The notes beneath the pieces are model-generated. The model saw only the letters and a list, made by a program, of their open reading frames with translations. It made no database searches and had not been told where the DNA came from. A stretch of 64,000 nt of DNA from Harenicola maris (GTDB lineage Bacteria; Pseudomonadota; Alphaproteobacteria; Rhodobacterales; Rhodobacteraceae): assembly GCA_018524345.1 (NCBI GenBank), contig JADQAZ010000001.1, forward strand, positions 744,001 to 808,000. Direction: 5' to 3'. Shown in pieces: positions 16,379 to 25,047 of this stretch; within the stretch, counting starts at the first letter, position 1, and each line of letters opens with the position of its first letter. The translations under genes and the position numbers were made by a program.

Positions 16379-17794
16379 TTAGCGGGCAGCGTCGGCCAGC
16401 CTTGCGAGCGATTCCTCGCGTCCCAATACCAGCATCATGTCAAACACGCTCGGGGTGGCGGAGCGCCCCGAAAGTGCGGCCCGAAGGGGCCCTGCGAGCT
16501 GACCGAATTTAAGGTCTTTGCCGGCGGCAAAATTATTTGCCACTTCCTCGAGCTCTTCGCGGACCCAGCTAGCACTTTGCAAATGCGGCGTCAATTCGGC
16601 AAGTATACCACGGGATACCGGATTCAGGGCTTTCTCGGCCTTCTCGTCGGGGGTGATCGGGCGGGAAATAAGGGCGAAATGGGCCTTATCTATAAGATCG
16701 CCAAGGGTTTTGGCGCGTTCTTTGACGCAATAGAGCGCTTTGGCGAGGGTTTCCTTCTGCGATGCAGAAAGTGCCGCGGCGTCAATCGACTGCAAATACC
16801 CTTCAATCATTGGGATGAGAGCGTCATCTTCGGTGGCTGCGATATGCTGTCCGGAGATGTGATCGAGCTTTTTAAAGTCGAACCGGCCAGCAGATTTGTT
16901 GATACCCGATAGGTCAAACCATTCTAGGGCCTGAGCGTCGGTGAAGAATTCGTCATCGCCGTGGGACCAGCCGAGCCGCGCGAGGTAGTTGCGCATGGCC
17001 GAGGCGGGGTAGCCCATGGCGCGGTATTCCTCGACCCCTGTTGCGCCGTGGCGTTTGGAGAGTTTCTTGCCATCGGGGCCAAGGACCAGCGGCAGATGGG
17101 CATAGACCGGCAGGGGCCAGCCCATGGCGGCGTAGATCTGCACCTGACGCGGGGTGTTGGAGAGGTGGTCGTCGCCGCGGATCACATGGGTGACGCCCAT
17201 GTCGTGATCGTCGACCACAACGGCCAGCATATAGGTGGGGGTGCCGTCGGAGCGCAGCAGGACCATATCGTCCAGCGTGGCGTTCTTGAAGGTGACGGTG
17301 CCCTGCACCTCGTCCTCGATCACGGTTTGCCCGTCGAGCGGGGCGCGCAGGCGCAGGACGAAGGGGGCGTCTGGTTGCTCGGATTCTGGGGTGTCGCGCC
17401 ATGGGGAGCGGAAGAGGGTGCTTTTGCCCTCGGCCTGCGCGGCCTCGCGGAAGGCGGCGATCTCCTCTTGGGTCGAGAAACATTTATAGGCGTCGCCCTT
17501 GGCCAGCATGGCATGGGCGACCTCGGCGTGGCGGGAGGCGCGCTCGAACTGGCTGACGGCCTCTCCGTCGTGGTCAAGGCCGAGCCAGTTCATGCCGCGC
17601 AGGATGGCGGCTGTGGCCTCTGGCGTTGAGCGCGCGCGGTCTGTGTCCTCGATCCGCAGCAGGAATTTGCCGCCGCGGCCACGGGCATAGAGCCAGTTGA
17701 ACAGGGCCGCGCGGGCCGTGCCGATATGCATGAAACCGGTGGGAGAAGGGGCGATGCGGGTGACGATTTGAGCGCCGGTCGATGTGTCGGACAT
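16379..17794 (-). CDS. gltX: Glutamyl-tRNA synthetase
   Basis: A 471-residue class I aminoacyl-tRNA synthetase. The HIGH signature appears as HIGT (residues 23-26, after PSPTGFM) and the KMSKS equivalent as KLSKR near residues 241-245. The anticodon-binding domain fills the C-terminal third. Alphaproteobacteria commonly carry two GluRS copies, one sometimes specialised for Glu-tRNA(Gln), so this may be one of a pair. It is transcribed away from comEC, whose gene starts 38 bp upstream on the other strand. Confidence 0.96.
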   Translation of the reverse strand: MSDTSTGAQIVTRIAPSPTGFMHIGTARAALFNWLYARGRGGKFLLRIEDTDRARSTPEATAAILRGMNWLGLDHDGEAVSQFERASRHAEVAHAMLAKGDAYKCFSTQEEIAAFREAAQAEGKSTLFRSPWRDTPESEQPDAPFVLRLRAPLDGQTVIEDEVQGTVTFKNATLDDMVLLRSDGTPTYMLAVVVDDHDMGVTHVIRGDDHLSNTPRQVQIYAAMGWPLPVYAHLPLVLGPDGKKLSKRHGATGVEEYRAMGYPASAMRNYLARLGWSHGDDEFFTDAQALEWFDLSGINKSAGRFDFKKLDHISGQHIAATEDDALIPMIEGYLQSIDAAALSASQKETLAKALYCVKERAKTLGDLIDKAHFALISRPITPDEKAEKALNPVSRGILAELTPHLQSASWVREELEEVANNFAAGKDLKFGQLAGPLRAALSGRSATPSVFDMMLVLGREESLARLADAAR

Positions 17795-17831
17795 GTGCGA
17801 TTAACTTTCTGGAAACCATGGCGGATTAGGC

Positions 17832-19934
17832 TTGGGCAACGTGTATGCAATAGGCGGCGATAGGGCAAGGTGGCCGGGCCCGTGGGCGGCGCTTGAGGGC
17901 GTGATGCTGGCGCAGACGGGCAGGTGGCTGCTCTGGGCTCCGGTGGCGATGGCCATCGGGGTGGGGTGGTATTTTGCGCTCGGGGTGGAACCCTCCAACA
18001 TGGTTTTGACGTTTCTGGGGATTGCGGCCCTTGTGGCGGTGGTTGGCGCGCGCTGGCTGCCGGAGGCGGCGGTGCCTTTGGCCGTGGGGGCGGCGCTGGT
18101 GGCCCTTGGGGTGGTTTTGGCGGCGGCGCGCAGCCATGGGGTATCGCATCCGGTGTTAACATTTCGCTACTACGGCCCGATCGAGGGGCGGGTGGTGGCG
18201 ATTGACCGCTCGGCCTCTGGCGCGGTGCGCCTGACGCTGGACGGGGTCTGGTTGCAGGATACCGCGCCTGCGCGGATGCCGCGCAGGGTGCGCGTGTCCT
18301 TGCATGGCGATGCCCCGCAGGCGGCGCCGGTGCCCGGTCAACATGTCATGCTGACCGGGCATCTGTCGCCGCCTGCGGGGCCGGTCGAACCCGGAGGGTT
18401 CGATTTTCGCCGCCACGCATGGTTTCTGCGCCTTGGCGCGATTGGCTATACCCGCAGCCCCGTGATGCAGCGTGCCCCGCCCGAAGGGGGCGGGGCGCTG
18501 GCGCTGTTCCGGTTTCGCACCCATGTGAGCCGCGCCGTGCAGGCGCGTCTGGAGGGGGACACGGGGGCTTTTGCCGCCGCGATTCTGACCGGCGATCGCG
18601 CCGCGATCAGCCCCGGCGCGATGGAGGATTTGCGGCGCAGCAACCTTGCGCATTTGCTGGCGATTTCGGGCATGCATATGGGCATGCTGACGGGGGTGGT
18701 TCTGGGTATGTTGCGGCTGGGCTTTGCCCTCTGGCCGCGGGTGGGCCTGCGGATACCGGGCAAGAAGCTGGCAGCCTTGGGCGCCTTGGCCGGGGCGGCG
18801 GCCTATCTGGCGATGTCGGGGGGGGCGGTGTCGACCCAGCGGGCCTTTACCATGGTGGCGGTGATGCTGTTTGCGGTGCTTTTGGGGCGGCGGGCGATTT
18901 CCTTGCGGGCGGTGGCTTTGGCGGCATTGGTGTTGCTGGTGTTCACGCCCGAGGCCCTGTTCGGGCCGGGGTTTCAGATGTCTTTCTCGGCCACGGTGGG
19001 ATTGGTGGCAGTGTTTGGTTGGTTGCGGGACCGGGCGCAGGCGCGGGGGCGCCCCTCGGCGGCGCCGGTCTGGCTGCGCTGGGTCGGGGCCTTGGTGGTG
19101 TCGTCGGCGGTGGCGGGGGCGGCGACGGCGCCCTTTGCGGCGGCCCATTTCAACCGGATCGCGGATTACGGGTTGATCGCGAACCTGCTGAGCGTGCCGG
19201 TCATGGGGGCGTTGGTGATGCCGGGGGCTGTGGCCTCGGCCGTGCTGGCGCCTTTGGGGTTGGAGGGCGTCGGGCTTTGGGTGATGGAGCTTGGCCTGCG
19301 CTGGATTTTGGCCGTGGCCCATTGGGTGGCGGGGATGGAGGGATCGGTGACCTGGGTTGTCTCGCCGCCCGGCTGGGTGCTGCCCTGTCTGGCGCTGGGG
19401 GCGCTTTGGGGCATGCTCTGGGTGGGGCATCTGCGTTGGCTTGGGGCCTTGGGGCCGGTGCTGGCGCTGATCGGCTGGATCGGGGCGGAGCGGCCTGCGG
19501 TTTTGATCTCTGACACCGGCGGGTTGGTGGGGGTGATGGGGCCGCAGGGGCGGGTGCTGTCAAAGCCGCGGGGGGACGGGTTTTCGGCGCGAAGCTGGCT
19601 GGAGAATGACGGCGATGGCGCGACGCAGGCGGAGGCCGCGGCGCGGGCGGGGTTTACGGGCGAGGGGGCGCAGCGGGCGATTGATTTGGCGGGGGGCTGG
19701 CGGCTGCGCCATGCCAGCGGCAAGCGGGCGGCGGCGGCACTGGAGGCGCGCTGTGGGCGCGAGGTGATTGTGACCAACCAGCGGCTGGAGCAGCGGCCCG
19801 AGGGGCCTTGCGTGGTGCTGGATGCGGCGGAGATGCGGGCGCGGGGCTCGATTGCGTTGGTGCCCCAAGAAAACGGCCCGCCGCAGATTGTCTCTGCGCG
19901 GGCCGTTGCGGGGGACCGGCTCTGGAGCCGGTAA
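17832..19934 (+). CDS. comEC: ComEC/Rec2-family DNA uptake channel protein
   Basis: About 700 residues. It has N-terminal membrane segments and an OB-like periplasmic region (about 110-200), then the polytopic competence domain (about 235-520) with LAHLLAISGMHMG near residue 271. It moves single-stranded DNA across the inner membrane during transformation. The C-terminal part (520-700) aligns in place with the metallo-beta-lactamase-like domain of long ComEC proteins but shows no HxHxDH motif, so any nuclease function there is unlikely. The start is uncertain: TTG 17832 or GTG 17841, neither with a strong ribosome site. In R. capsulatus comEC is needed for uptake of GTA DNA. Confidence 0.88.
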   Translation: MGNVYAIGGDRARWPGPWAALEGVMLAQTGRWLLWAPVAMAIGVGWYFALGVEPSNMVLTFLGIAALVAVVGARWLPEAAVPLAVGAALVALGVVLAAARSHGVSHPVLTFRYYGPIEGRVVAIDRSASGAVRLTLDGVWLQDTAPARMPRRVRVSLHGDAPQAAPVPGQHVMLTGHLSPPAGPVEPGGFDFRRHAWFLRLGAIGYTRSPVMQRAPPEGGGALALFRFRTHVSRAVQARLEGDTGAFAAAILTGDRAAISPGAMEDLRRSNLAHLLAISGMHMGMLTGVVLGMLRLGFALWPRVGLRIPGKKLAALGALAGAAAYLAMSGGAVSTQRAFTMVAVMLFAVLLGRRAISLRAVALAALVLLVFTPEALFGPGFQMSFSATVGLVAVFGWLRDRAQARGRPSAAPVWLRWVGALVVSSAVAGAATAPFAAAHFNRIADYGLIANLLSVPVMGALVMPGAVASAVLAPLGLEGVGLWVMELGLRWILAVAHWVAGMEGSVTWVVSPPGWVLPCLALGALWGMLWVGHLRWLGALGPVLALIGWIGAERPAVLISDTGGLVGVMGPQGRVLSKPRGDGFSARSWLENDGDGATQAEAAARAGFTGEGAQRAIDLAGGWRLRHASGKRAAAALEARCGREVIVTNQRLEQRPEGPCVVLDAAEMRARGSIALVPQENGPPQIVSARAVAGDRLWSR
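19915..19932. terminator. Hairpin at the comEC/lexA convergent junction
   Basis: Perfect 8-bp arms ACCGGCTC/GAGCCGGT with a 2-nt loop, lying in the last codons of comEC. No T-run follows on either strand, so termination here is only possible. Confidence 0.3.
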
Positions 19935-19936
19935 TG

Positions 19937-19964
19937 AGTAGGTGCGGATCAGTAGGTGCGGATT
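19937..19964. repeat. 14-bp tandem duplication at the 3' end of lexA
   Basis: AGTAGGTGCGGAT occurs twice with period 14 (19937-19949 and 19951-19963). One copy encodes the last lexA codons and the other lies just past the stop, inside the 14-bp gap to comEC. It looks like a recent slippage duplication. Confidence 0.7.
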
Positions 19965-20635
19965 AGGCCGACGAGGCGGCCCTGCACCTTGACCTGATCA
20001 TCGCGGAACATGCGGGTGGGATAGGCGGGGTTTGCGGCCTCGAGCGCGATGGAGCCGCCCTTGCGGCGCAGGCGCTTGAGGGTGGCTTCCTGCCCCTCGA
20101 CCAGAGCGACGACGATTTCGCCGTCATCGCAGGTATTGGTTTCGCGGATCACGACGATGTCGCCATCGTTGATGCCCGCGTCGATCATGGAGTCGCCCTG
20201 AACCTCCAGTGCGTAGTGGGGGCCGGAGCCGACCATGCCGCCGGGGACGGCGACCTGATGGGAGACTTCCGAGATCGCCTCGATCGGGACACCGGCGGCG
20301 ATGCGGCCCATGACGGGCAGTTCGATCGCGCTTATCTGCACCGGAATGCTTTGGGCGGGTGTTTCGTCGGGGCGGTCGCCATCGATGACCTGCGGGGTGA
20401 AGCCGCCGCTGGGTTTGAGGGCATCGGGGAGTTTGACGATTTCGATGGCGCGGGCGCGGTGGGCGAGGCGGCGGATAAAGCCGCGTTCCTCGAGCGCCGT
20501 GATCAGGCGGTGGATGCCGGATTTGGAGCGCAGGTCGAGCGCGTCTTTCATCTCGTCAAAAGAGGGGGGGACGCCGTCCCGCGCCATGCGCTTGTCGATA
20601 AATTTAAGTAAATCCAACTGCTTCTTGGTCAGCAT
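19949..20635 (-). CDS. lexA: SOS repressor LexA
   Basis: A 228-residue repressor. The winged helix DNA-binding domain is residues 1-65. The self-cleavage site is A114-G115 in [10 protein letters not shown]. The catalytic dyad is S149 (GDSMIDAG) and K187 (ATLKRL). I choose ATG 20635 because GGAGG lies 5 nt upstream (20641-20645) and it gives the canonical [10 protein letters not shown] start; an ATG five codons earlier overlaps that ribosome site. A 143-bp gap separates it from moeA and carries its own promoter, an SOS box and a CtrA-type site. In R. capsulatus LexA also affects GTA production. Confidence 0.97.
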   Translation of the reverse strand: MLTKKQLDLLKFIDKRMARDGVPPSFDEMKDALDLRSKSGIHRLITALEERGFIRRLAHRARAIEIVKLPDALKPSGGFTPQVIDGDRPDETPAQSIPVQISAIELPVMGRIAAGVPIEAISEVSHQVAVPGGMVGSGPHYALEVQGDSMIDAGINDGDIVVIRETNTCDDGEIVVALVEGQEATLKRLRRKGGSIALEAANPAYPTRMFRDDQVKVQGRLVGLIRTY

Positions 20636-20679
20636 TGGGCCCTCCGACATCTGTTATGATCATGGCATGTGCCGCGATT

Positions 20680-20704
20680 GTTCACGGATGTTCTGCCAGT
20701 GTTC
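20680..20704. promoter_or_regulatory. LexA operator (SOS box) before lexA
   Basis: The alphaproteobacterial SOS box GTTC-N7-GTTC is exact at 20690-20704. A third GTTC at 20680-20683 lies one turn away. On the minus strand the box covers the -10 region and part of the spacer of the lexA promoter, fitting autorepression. Confidence 0.85.
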
Positions 20705-20718
20705 GCGTTTTGTGTCAA
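20690..20718 (-). promoter_or_regulatory. lexA promoter
   Basis: On the minus strand: perfect -35 TTGACA (20713-20718), a 17-bp spacer, and -10 CAGAAC (20690-20695, 3 of 6 matches). The SOS box overlaps it. Confidence 0.55.
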
Positions 20719-20739
20719 GGAAACGTTAAGCTTTGATGC

Positions 20740-20754
20740 TTAACAGCCGGTTAA
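20740..20754. promoter_or_regulatory. CtrA-type binding site upstream of lexA
   Basis: TTAACAGCCGGTTAA is a perfect TTAA-N7-TTAA, the full consensus for the response regulator CtrA. It lies 21 bp upstream of the lexA -35 element. A flanking inverted repeat GTTAAGC/GCTTAAC (20725-20731, 20738-20744) shares one half. Control of lexA by CtrA is inference. Confidence 0.5.
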
Positions 20755-20778
20755 TCGAGCGCAGGTATTTGGAATTTG

Positions 20779-21957
20779 TTAAAGGTCGAGGACTTCGACC
20801 ATCACGCCTGCGGGCTGGGCGGGGTCATGGGGGGGCCGGTGGATCAGGGCGTTGGCGCCCGCCAGCACCGACAGGAGGGCGCTGTCCTGACGCGTGGCCG
20901 CGGTGACGCCATCGGCGGTGAGCGTGGCGCGCATGTAATGGGCGCGGGGGCCGTTGGCGCCGACGGGCGCGGCGAGGGCGACGCGGCGGCGTGGCAGGGG
21001 GGCGGCGCCGAGGCCGAGCATCAGCCGGATCGCGGGCCGCAGGAAGACATGGCCGCAGACCATGGAGCTGACCGGATTGCCGGGCAGGCCGATCATGGGA
21101 ATATCCAGCACGCGCCCCGCCATCAGGGGTTTGCCCGGCCGCATGGCGACCTTGTAGAAGGCGGGCTCCATCCCGAGGCTGGCGGCGACGGGGCGGACAA
21201 GGTCATGATCGCCGACGGAGGCGCCGCCGGTGGTCACGATCAGGTCCGCGCCCTTGGCCAGATGGAAGGCGGCAGTGAGGTTTTCGGCATTGTCGCGGGC
21301 GATGGGAAGGGCGCGGACGATTGCGCCCTCCTCGCGCAGCAGGGCGGCGAGGCCGAGGGTGTTGGAGGCGATGATCTGGTCCTCTGCGGGGACCTCGCCC
21401 GGCATGACCAGCTCGTCGCCGGTGGCCATGACGGCGACCACGGGGCGGCGGGCGACCTGTAGGTTGCGCGCGCCCATGGAGGCGGCGAGGGAGATCAGGC
21501 TGGGGGTCAGCCGCGCGGGGGCCTCGATCTGTTCGCCGGCTTTGAAGTCATTGCCTGCGGGGCGGATATAGGGGGCCTCGTCCAGCGTGTCGCGCAGGGT
21601 GATACCGCTTGAGGTTTGTATCGTATCCTCTTGAATAACAATGCGATCTGCGCCCTCTGGCACTGGCGCGCCGGTAAAGATGCGCAGGGCCTCTCCGGGG
21701 CCGATGGCGCCGGTGAAGCCCGCGCCTGCGGCGCTTTGGCCGATGACGCGGAAGCTTGCGCCGGGGTGGACCTCGGCGGATTTGACGGCGTAGCCATCCA
21801 TGGCGGAGGCGGCGAAGGGGGGCTGGTTGCGGGTCGCGATGATCGGGGCGGCGAGGATGCGGCCCGCGGCCTCTGCGATGGGGCAGTCTTCTGCGCCGAG
21901 GGGCGAGAGCAGGTCGAAGACCCGTTCGAGGGCCTCCTCGGTGGAGATCAGGCTCAC
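20779..21957 (-). CDS. moeA: Molybdopterin molybdotransferase MoeA
   Basis: A 392-residue enzyme that inserts molybdate into adenylylated molybdopterin. It shows the substrate-binding [11 protein letters not shown] block (about 240-250), an N-terminal SAMDGYAV motif near residue 50, and the PGNPVSS motif near residue 290. Length matches. Its start overlaps the moaC stop by 4 bp. It is part of the operon trpG-trpD-trpC-moaC-moeA. Confidence 0.96.
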   Translation of the reverse strand: MSLISTEEALERVFDLLSPLGAEDCPIAEAAGRILAAPIIATRNQPPFAASAMDGYAVKSAEVHPGASFRVIGQSAAGAGFTGAIGPGEALRIFTGAPVPEGADRIVIQEDTIQTSSGITLRDTLDEAPYIRPAGNDFKAGEQIEAPARLTPSLISLAASMGARNLQVARRPVVAVMATGDELVMPGEVPAEDQIIASNTLGLAALLREEGAIVRALPIARDNAENLTAAFHLAKGADLIVTTGGASVGDHDLVRPVAASLGMEPAFYKVAMRPGKPLMAGRVLDIPMIGLPGNPVSSMVCGHVFLRPAIRLMLGLGAAPLPRRRVALAAPVGANGPRAHYMRATLTADGVTAATRQDSALLSVLAGANALIHRPPHDPAQPAGVMVEVLDL

Positions 21958-22430
21958 AGCTCTGCCTCGTAACGCCCTGATTTTCCGCCATCTTTGAGTA
22001 GCACGCGGAGGTCGCCGATTTCCATGGCGCGGTCGACGGCCTTGAGCATGTCATAGACCGTGAGGGCGGCGGTGCTGGCGGCGGTGAGGGCCTCCATCTC
22101 GACGCCGGTTTGGCCGGAGGTGCGGACCTCTGCGGTGATGCGGACGCCGGGCAGGGCCGTGTCGGGAGTAAGCTCCACCGCGACCTTGGTGATCGGCAGG
22201 GGGTGGCACAGGGGGATAAGGGCCGCGGTTTGCTTGGCCCCCATGATCCCCGCAAGGCGGGCCACGCCCAGAACATCGCCTTTCTTGGCGCTGCCTTCTG
22301 TCACCTTTTCAAGGGTTTCTGGCAACATCTTCACCCATGCGCTGGCCTTGGCGACACGGTCGGTCACGGGCTTGCCGGAGACATCGACCATATGGGCCTG
22401 TCCCTTGGCGTCGAAATGGGTCAGGGCCAT
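21954..22430 (-). CDS. moaC: Cyclic pyranopterin monophosphate synthase MoaC
   Basis: A 158-residue enzyme acting with MoaA in the first step of molybdenum cofactor synthesis. Active-site segments are [11 protein letters not shown] (about 70-80) and [11 protein letters not shown] (about 104-114), with conserved Lys near the C-terminus. It starts 3 bp after trpC ends and overlaps moeA by 4 bp. The trp-moa linkage is a known alphaproteobacterial gene order. Confidence 0.96.
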   Translation of the reverse strand: MALTHFDAKGQAHMVDVSGKPVTDRVAKASAWVKMLPETLEKVTEGSAKKGDVLGVARLAGIMGAKQTAALIPLCHPLPITKVAVELTPDTALPGVRITAEVRTSGQTGVEMEALTAASTAALTVYDMLKAVDRAMEIGDLRVLLKDGGKSGRYEAEL

Positions 22431-22433
22431 GGG

Positions 22434-23246
22434 TTAATGGCCCCCTTGGGCGTGGAGCGGATTGGCCAGCAGGGCGCGGGTGGCGGCGGTGACGTCCTCC
22501 TGCCGCATCAGGCTTTCACCTATGAGGAAGCAGCGGGTGCCATAGGCGGCGATATCGGCGAGGTCCTCAGGCGTGAAGAGGCCGGATTCGGAGATCAGCA
22601 GGCGCTCTGCGCTGGCCATGCGGGCCAGTTTCTTGGTGGTTTCGAGGGTGGTTTCAAAGGTGTTCAGGTCGCGGTTGTTGATGCCCAGCAGGGGGGATTT
22701 CAGGGCCGCGGCGCGGTCGAGTTCCTCGATATTATGCACCTCGATCAGGGCGTCCATGCCAAGGGACATGGCGGTGTCCTCAAGCTCCAGTGCCTGATCG
22801 TCGGAGACCGAGGCCATGATGATCAGGATGCAATCGGCGCCGAGGGCGCGGGATTCGGTGACCTGATAGGGGTCGTAGAGGAAATCCTTGCGCAGGACCG
22901 GCAGGCTGACGGCCTCGCGGGCGGCGACGAGGTAGCTGTCATCGCCTTGGAAGGATGGCCCATCGGTGAGGACCGAGAGGCAGGTTGCGCCGCCTTCCTC
23001 ATAGGCCGCGGCGAGGACCGCGGGGTTGAAATCGGCGCGGATCAGCCCCTTGGAGGGACTGGCTTTCTTGACCTCTGCGATCAGGCCGTAGCCGTGGCGG
23101 GAGGCCTCGAGCAGGGCATCGCCGAAGGGGCGCACGGGGGGCGCGTTGGCGGCGGCGGCTTCGACCTCTCCGATGGAGCGGGCGGCCTGTCGTTTGGCCA
23201 GATCTTCGAGCTTGTAGGCTTTGATCTTGTCGAGGATGCTTGTCAT
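22434..23246 (-). CDS. trpC: Indole-3-glycerol phosphate synthase
   Basis: A 270-residue TIM-barrel enzyme of tryptophan synthesis. It has [10 protein letters not shown] (about 57-66, catalytic Lys), [12 protein letters not shown] (about 112-123) and [10 protein letters not shown] (about 186-195). It is monofunctional, without a fused TrpF. It lies 9 bp downstream of trpD. Confidence 0.97.
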   Translation of the reverse strand: MTSILDKIKAYKLEDLAKRQAARSIGEVEAAAANAPPVRPFGDALLEASRHGYGLIAEVKKASPSKGLIRADFNPAVLAAAYEEGGATCLSVLTDGPSFQGDDSYLVAAREAVSLPVLRKDFLYDPYQVTESRALGADCILIIMASVSDDQALELEDTAMSLGMDALIEVHNIEELDRAAALKSPLLGINNRDLNTFETTLETTKKLARMASAERLLISESGLFTPEDLADIAAYGTRCFLIGESLMRQEDVTAATRALLANPLHAQGGH

Positions 23247-23255
23247 ATCAGTCTC

Positions 23256-24275
23256 TTAGCCCTGTGTTTGGGTTGCTGCGGCAAGGGCGGTGATCTTGCC
23301 TTTGGCGGCGCCGCTGTCGATGCTTTGGGCGGCCATTTCGGCGCCCTCTGGCAGGCTGTTTGCCTTGCCTGCGACCACGAGGGCGGCGGCGGAGTTCAGC
23401 AGCACCGCGTCGCGGTAGGCGGAGGCCTCGCCCTCGAGCAGGGTTTGGAAGGCCTTGGCGTTTTCTGCAGGTTCGCCGCCGAGGATGGCCTCGAAGGGAT
23501 GTGTGGGCAGGCCTGCGTCCTCCGGGTGGACCTCGGTGATTTCCACCGCGCCGTCGTTCAGTTTGGCGACATAGGAGACCCCGGCGATGGAGAGTTCATC
23601 CGTGCCGTCGGAGCCATGGACGAGCCATGCGGCCTCTGACCCCAGATCAAGCAGGGTTTCGGCCATGGGGCGGATCAGGTCGCGCGAAAACGTGCCGGTG
23701 AGTTGGCGTTTGACGCCCGCGGGGTTGGTCAGCGGGCCGAGGATGTTGAAGATCGTGCGGGTGCCAAGCTCGGCCCGGGCGGGGCCGACATGGGCCATGG
23801 CGGGGTGGTGCATGGGCGCCATCATGAAGCAGATGCCGCAGGTTTCCAGCGCCTTTTCAACCACATCGGGGCCGACCATCACGTTGATGCCCATCTGCGA
23901 GAGGGCATCGGCGGCGCCGGATTTCGAGGAAAGGTTGCGGTTGCCGTGTTTGGCCACGGGCACGCCCGCGCCCGCCACGACAAAGGCGGTGGCGGTGGAG
24001 ATATTGAGGGTGCCCTTGCCATCCCCGCCGGTGCCGACGATGTCCATCGCGCCCTGCGGCGCGCGGACGGGTTTGCAATTGGCGCGCATCACGGCGGCGG
24101 CGGCGGCGATTTCATCGACGGTTTCGCCGCGCACGCGCAGGGCCATGAGCATGCCGCCCATCTGGCTGGGCGTGGCGGAGCCGTCAAAGAAGGTGCCGAA
24201 AGCGGTTTCGGCCTCGGCCCGTGTCAGGGGACGCTCGGCCGCCAAGCCGATCAGGGGGCGCAGGGTGCTGCTCAT
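23256..24275 (-). CDS. trpD: Anthranilate phosphoribosyltransferase
   Basis: A 339-residue enzyme that joins anthranilate and PRPP. The PRPP/Mg loop is [14 protein letters not shown] (about 82-95), with [12 protein letters not shown] at about 109-120. Full length for the family. Its start overlaps the trpG stop by 4 bp. Confidence 0.97.
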   Translation of the reverse strand: MSSTLRPLIGLAAERPLTRAEAETAFGTFFDGSATPSQMGGMLMALRVRGETVDEIAAAAAVMRANCKPVRAPQGAMDIVGTGGDGKGTLNISTATAFVVAGAGVPVAKHGNRNLSSKSGAADALSQMGINVMVGPDVVEKALETCGICFMMAPMHHPAMAHVGPARAELGTRTIFNILGPLTNPAGVKRQLTGTFSRDLIRPMAETLLDLGSEAAWLVHGSDGTDELSIAGVSYVAKLNDGAVEITEVHPEDAGLPTHPFEAILGGEPAENAKAFQTLLEGEASAYRDAVLLNSAAALVVAGKANSLPEGAEMAAQSIDSGAAKGKITALAAATQTQG

Positions 24276-24853
24276 GCCGGGACCTTTGCCATATCAAGGA
24301 AGTTTTGCAGCATCTTGTGGCCGTGCTGGCTTCGGATGCTTTCGGGGTGGAATTGCACGCCCTCGATCGGGAGGGTCTTGTGGCGCAGGCCCATGATGGT
24401 GCCGTCTTCGAGTTCTGCGGTGATTTCGAGCGCCTCGGGCAGGGAGGCGCGGTCGACGATCAAGGAGTGGTAGCGGGTGGCCTCGAAGGGCCCTGTGATG
24501 CCTTTGAACAGGCCCTTGCCGTCATGCTTTACAGTGCCCATTTTGCCGTGGACGATCTCGTGGCAGCGGGTGACCGTGCCGCCGAAGGCCTGCCCGATGG
24601 TCTGGTGGCCAAGGCAGACGCCGAGGAGCGGGGTTCCGGTTTCGGCTGCGGCCTCGGTCATGGCAAGGCAGATGCCGGCCTGATCGGGATCGCAGGGGCC
24701 GGGGGAGAGCAGAATCGCCGTGGGGTTGAGTGCCATCGCGGCCTGCACATCCAGCGCGTCATTGCGTTCCACGCGCACATCGGCGCCAAGTTCGCCCAGA
24801 TAATGAACGAGATTGTAGGTAAAACTGTCGTAGTTATCGATCAGAAGCAGCAT
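24272..24853 (-). CDS. trpG: Anthranilate synthase glutamine amidotransferase subunit
   Basis: A 193-residue class I glutaminase supplying ammonia to TrpE; it may also serve p-aminobenzoate synthase. The nucleophile is C80 in LLGVCLGHQ, and the His-Glu pair lies in VQFHPES (about 167-173). It heads the operon trpG-trpD-trpC-moaC-moeA. Its partner trpE is 2.3 kb away, beyond a gene on the opposite strand. No Trp-rich leader peptide is visible upstream. Confidence 0.95.
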   Translation of the reverse strand: MLLLIDNYDSFTYNLVHYLGELGADVRVERNDALDVQAAMALNPTAILLSPGPCDPDQAGICLAMTEAAAETGTPLLGVCLGHQTIGQAFGGTVTRCHEIVHGKMGTVKHDGKGLFKGITGPFEATRYHSLIVDRASLPEALEITAELEDGTIMGLRHKTLPIEGVQFHPESIRSQHGHKMLQNFLDMAKVPA

Positions 24854-24938
24854 GTTGGCCTTAAACCTTAAAAGGGGGTGAACCTGCGGGCAGGTCGCGG
24901 TATACTTGGCCCCAAGCGTGTGGTGGGGTCAACACCGT

Positions 24939-24973
24939 GGCGCGGGGGCGAGATCGGGTTTTTTCGAAAAAAC
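24939..24973 (+). repeat. Palindrome-bearing element in the trpG/deacetylase divergent gap
   Basis: Starts with GGCGCGGGGGCGAGA and ends in the 16-bp perfect palindrome GTTTTTTCGAAAAAAC (24958-24973). The order 'GGCGC, G-rich stretch, AT palindrome with central CG or GTC' resembles the element after nrdJ (39738-39774). It may be a dispersed repeat or an operator shared by the two divergent genes. Confidence 0.45.
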
Positions 24974-25047
24974 GCACCTGAGGCCAAGGTTTTGTGCTTT
25001 GCATACGTCAGAGCAGACAGAGACAATGAAAAAATGGGGGATGACCC

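Noticed and set aside
24854-25047. Tryptophan attenuator/leader peptide before trpG
   Set aside because: No short frame with consecutive Trp codons and no terminator/antiterminator pair on the minus strand.
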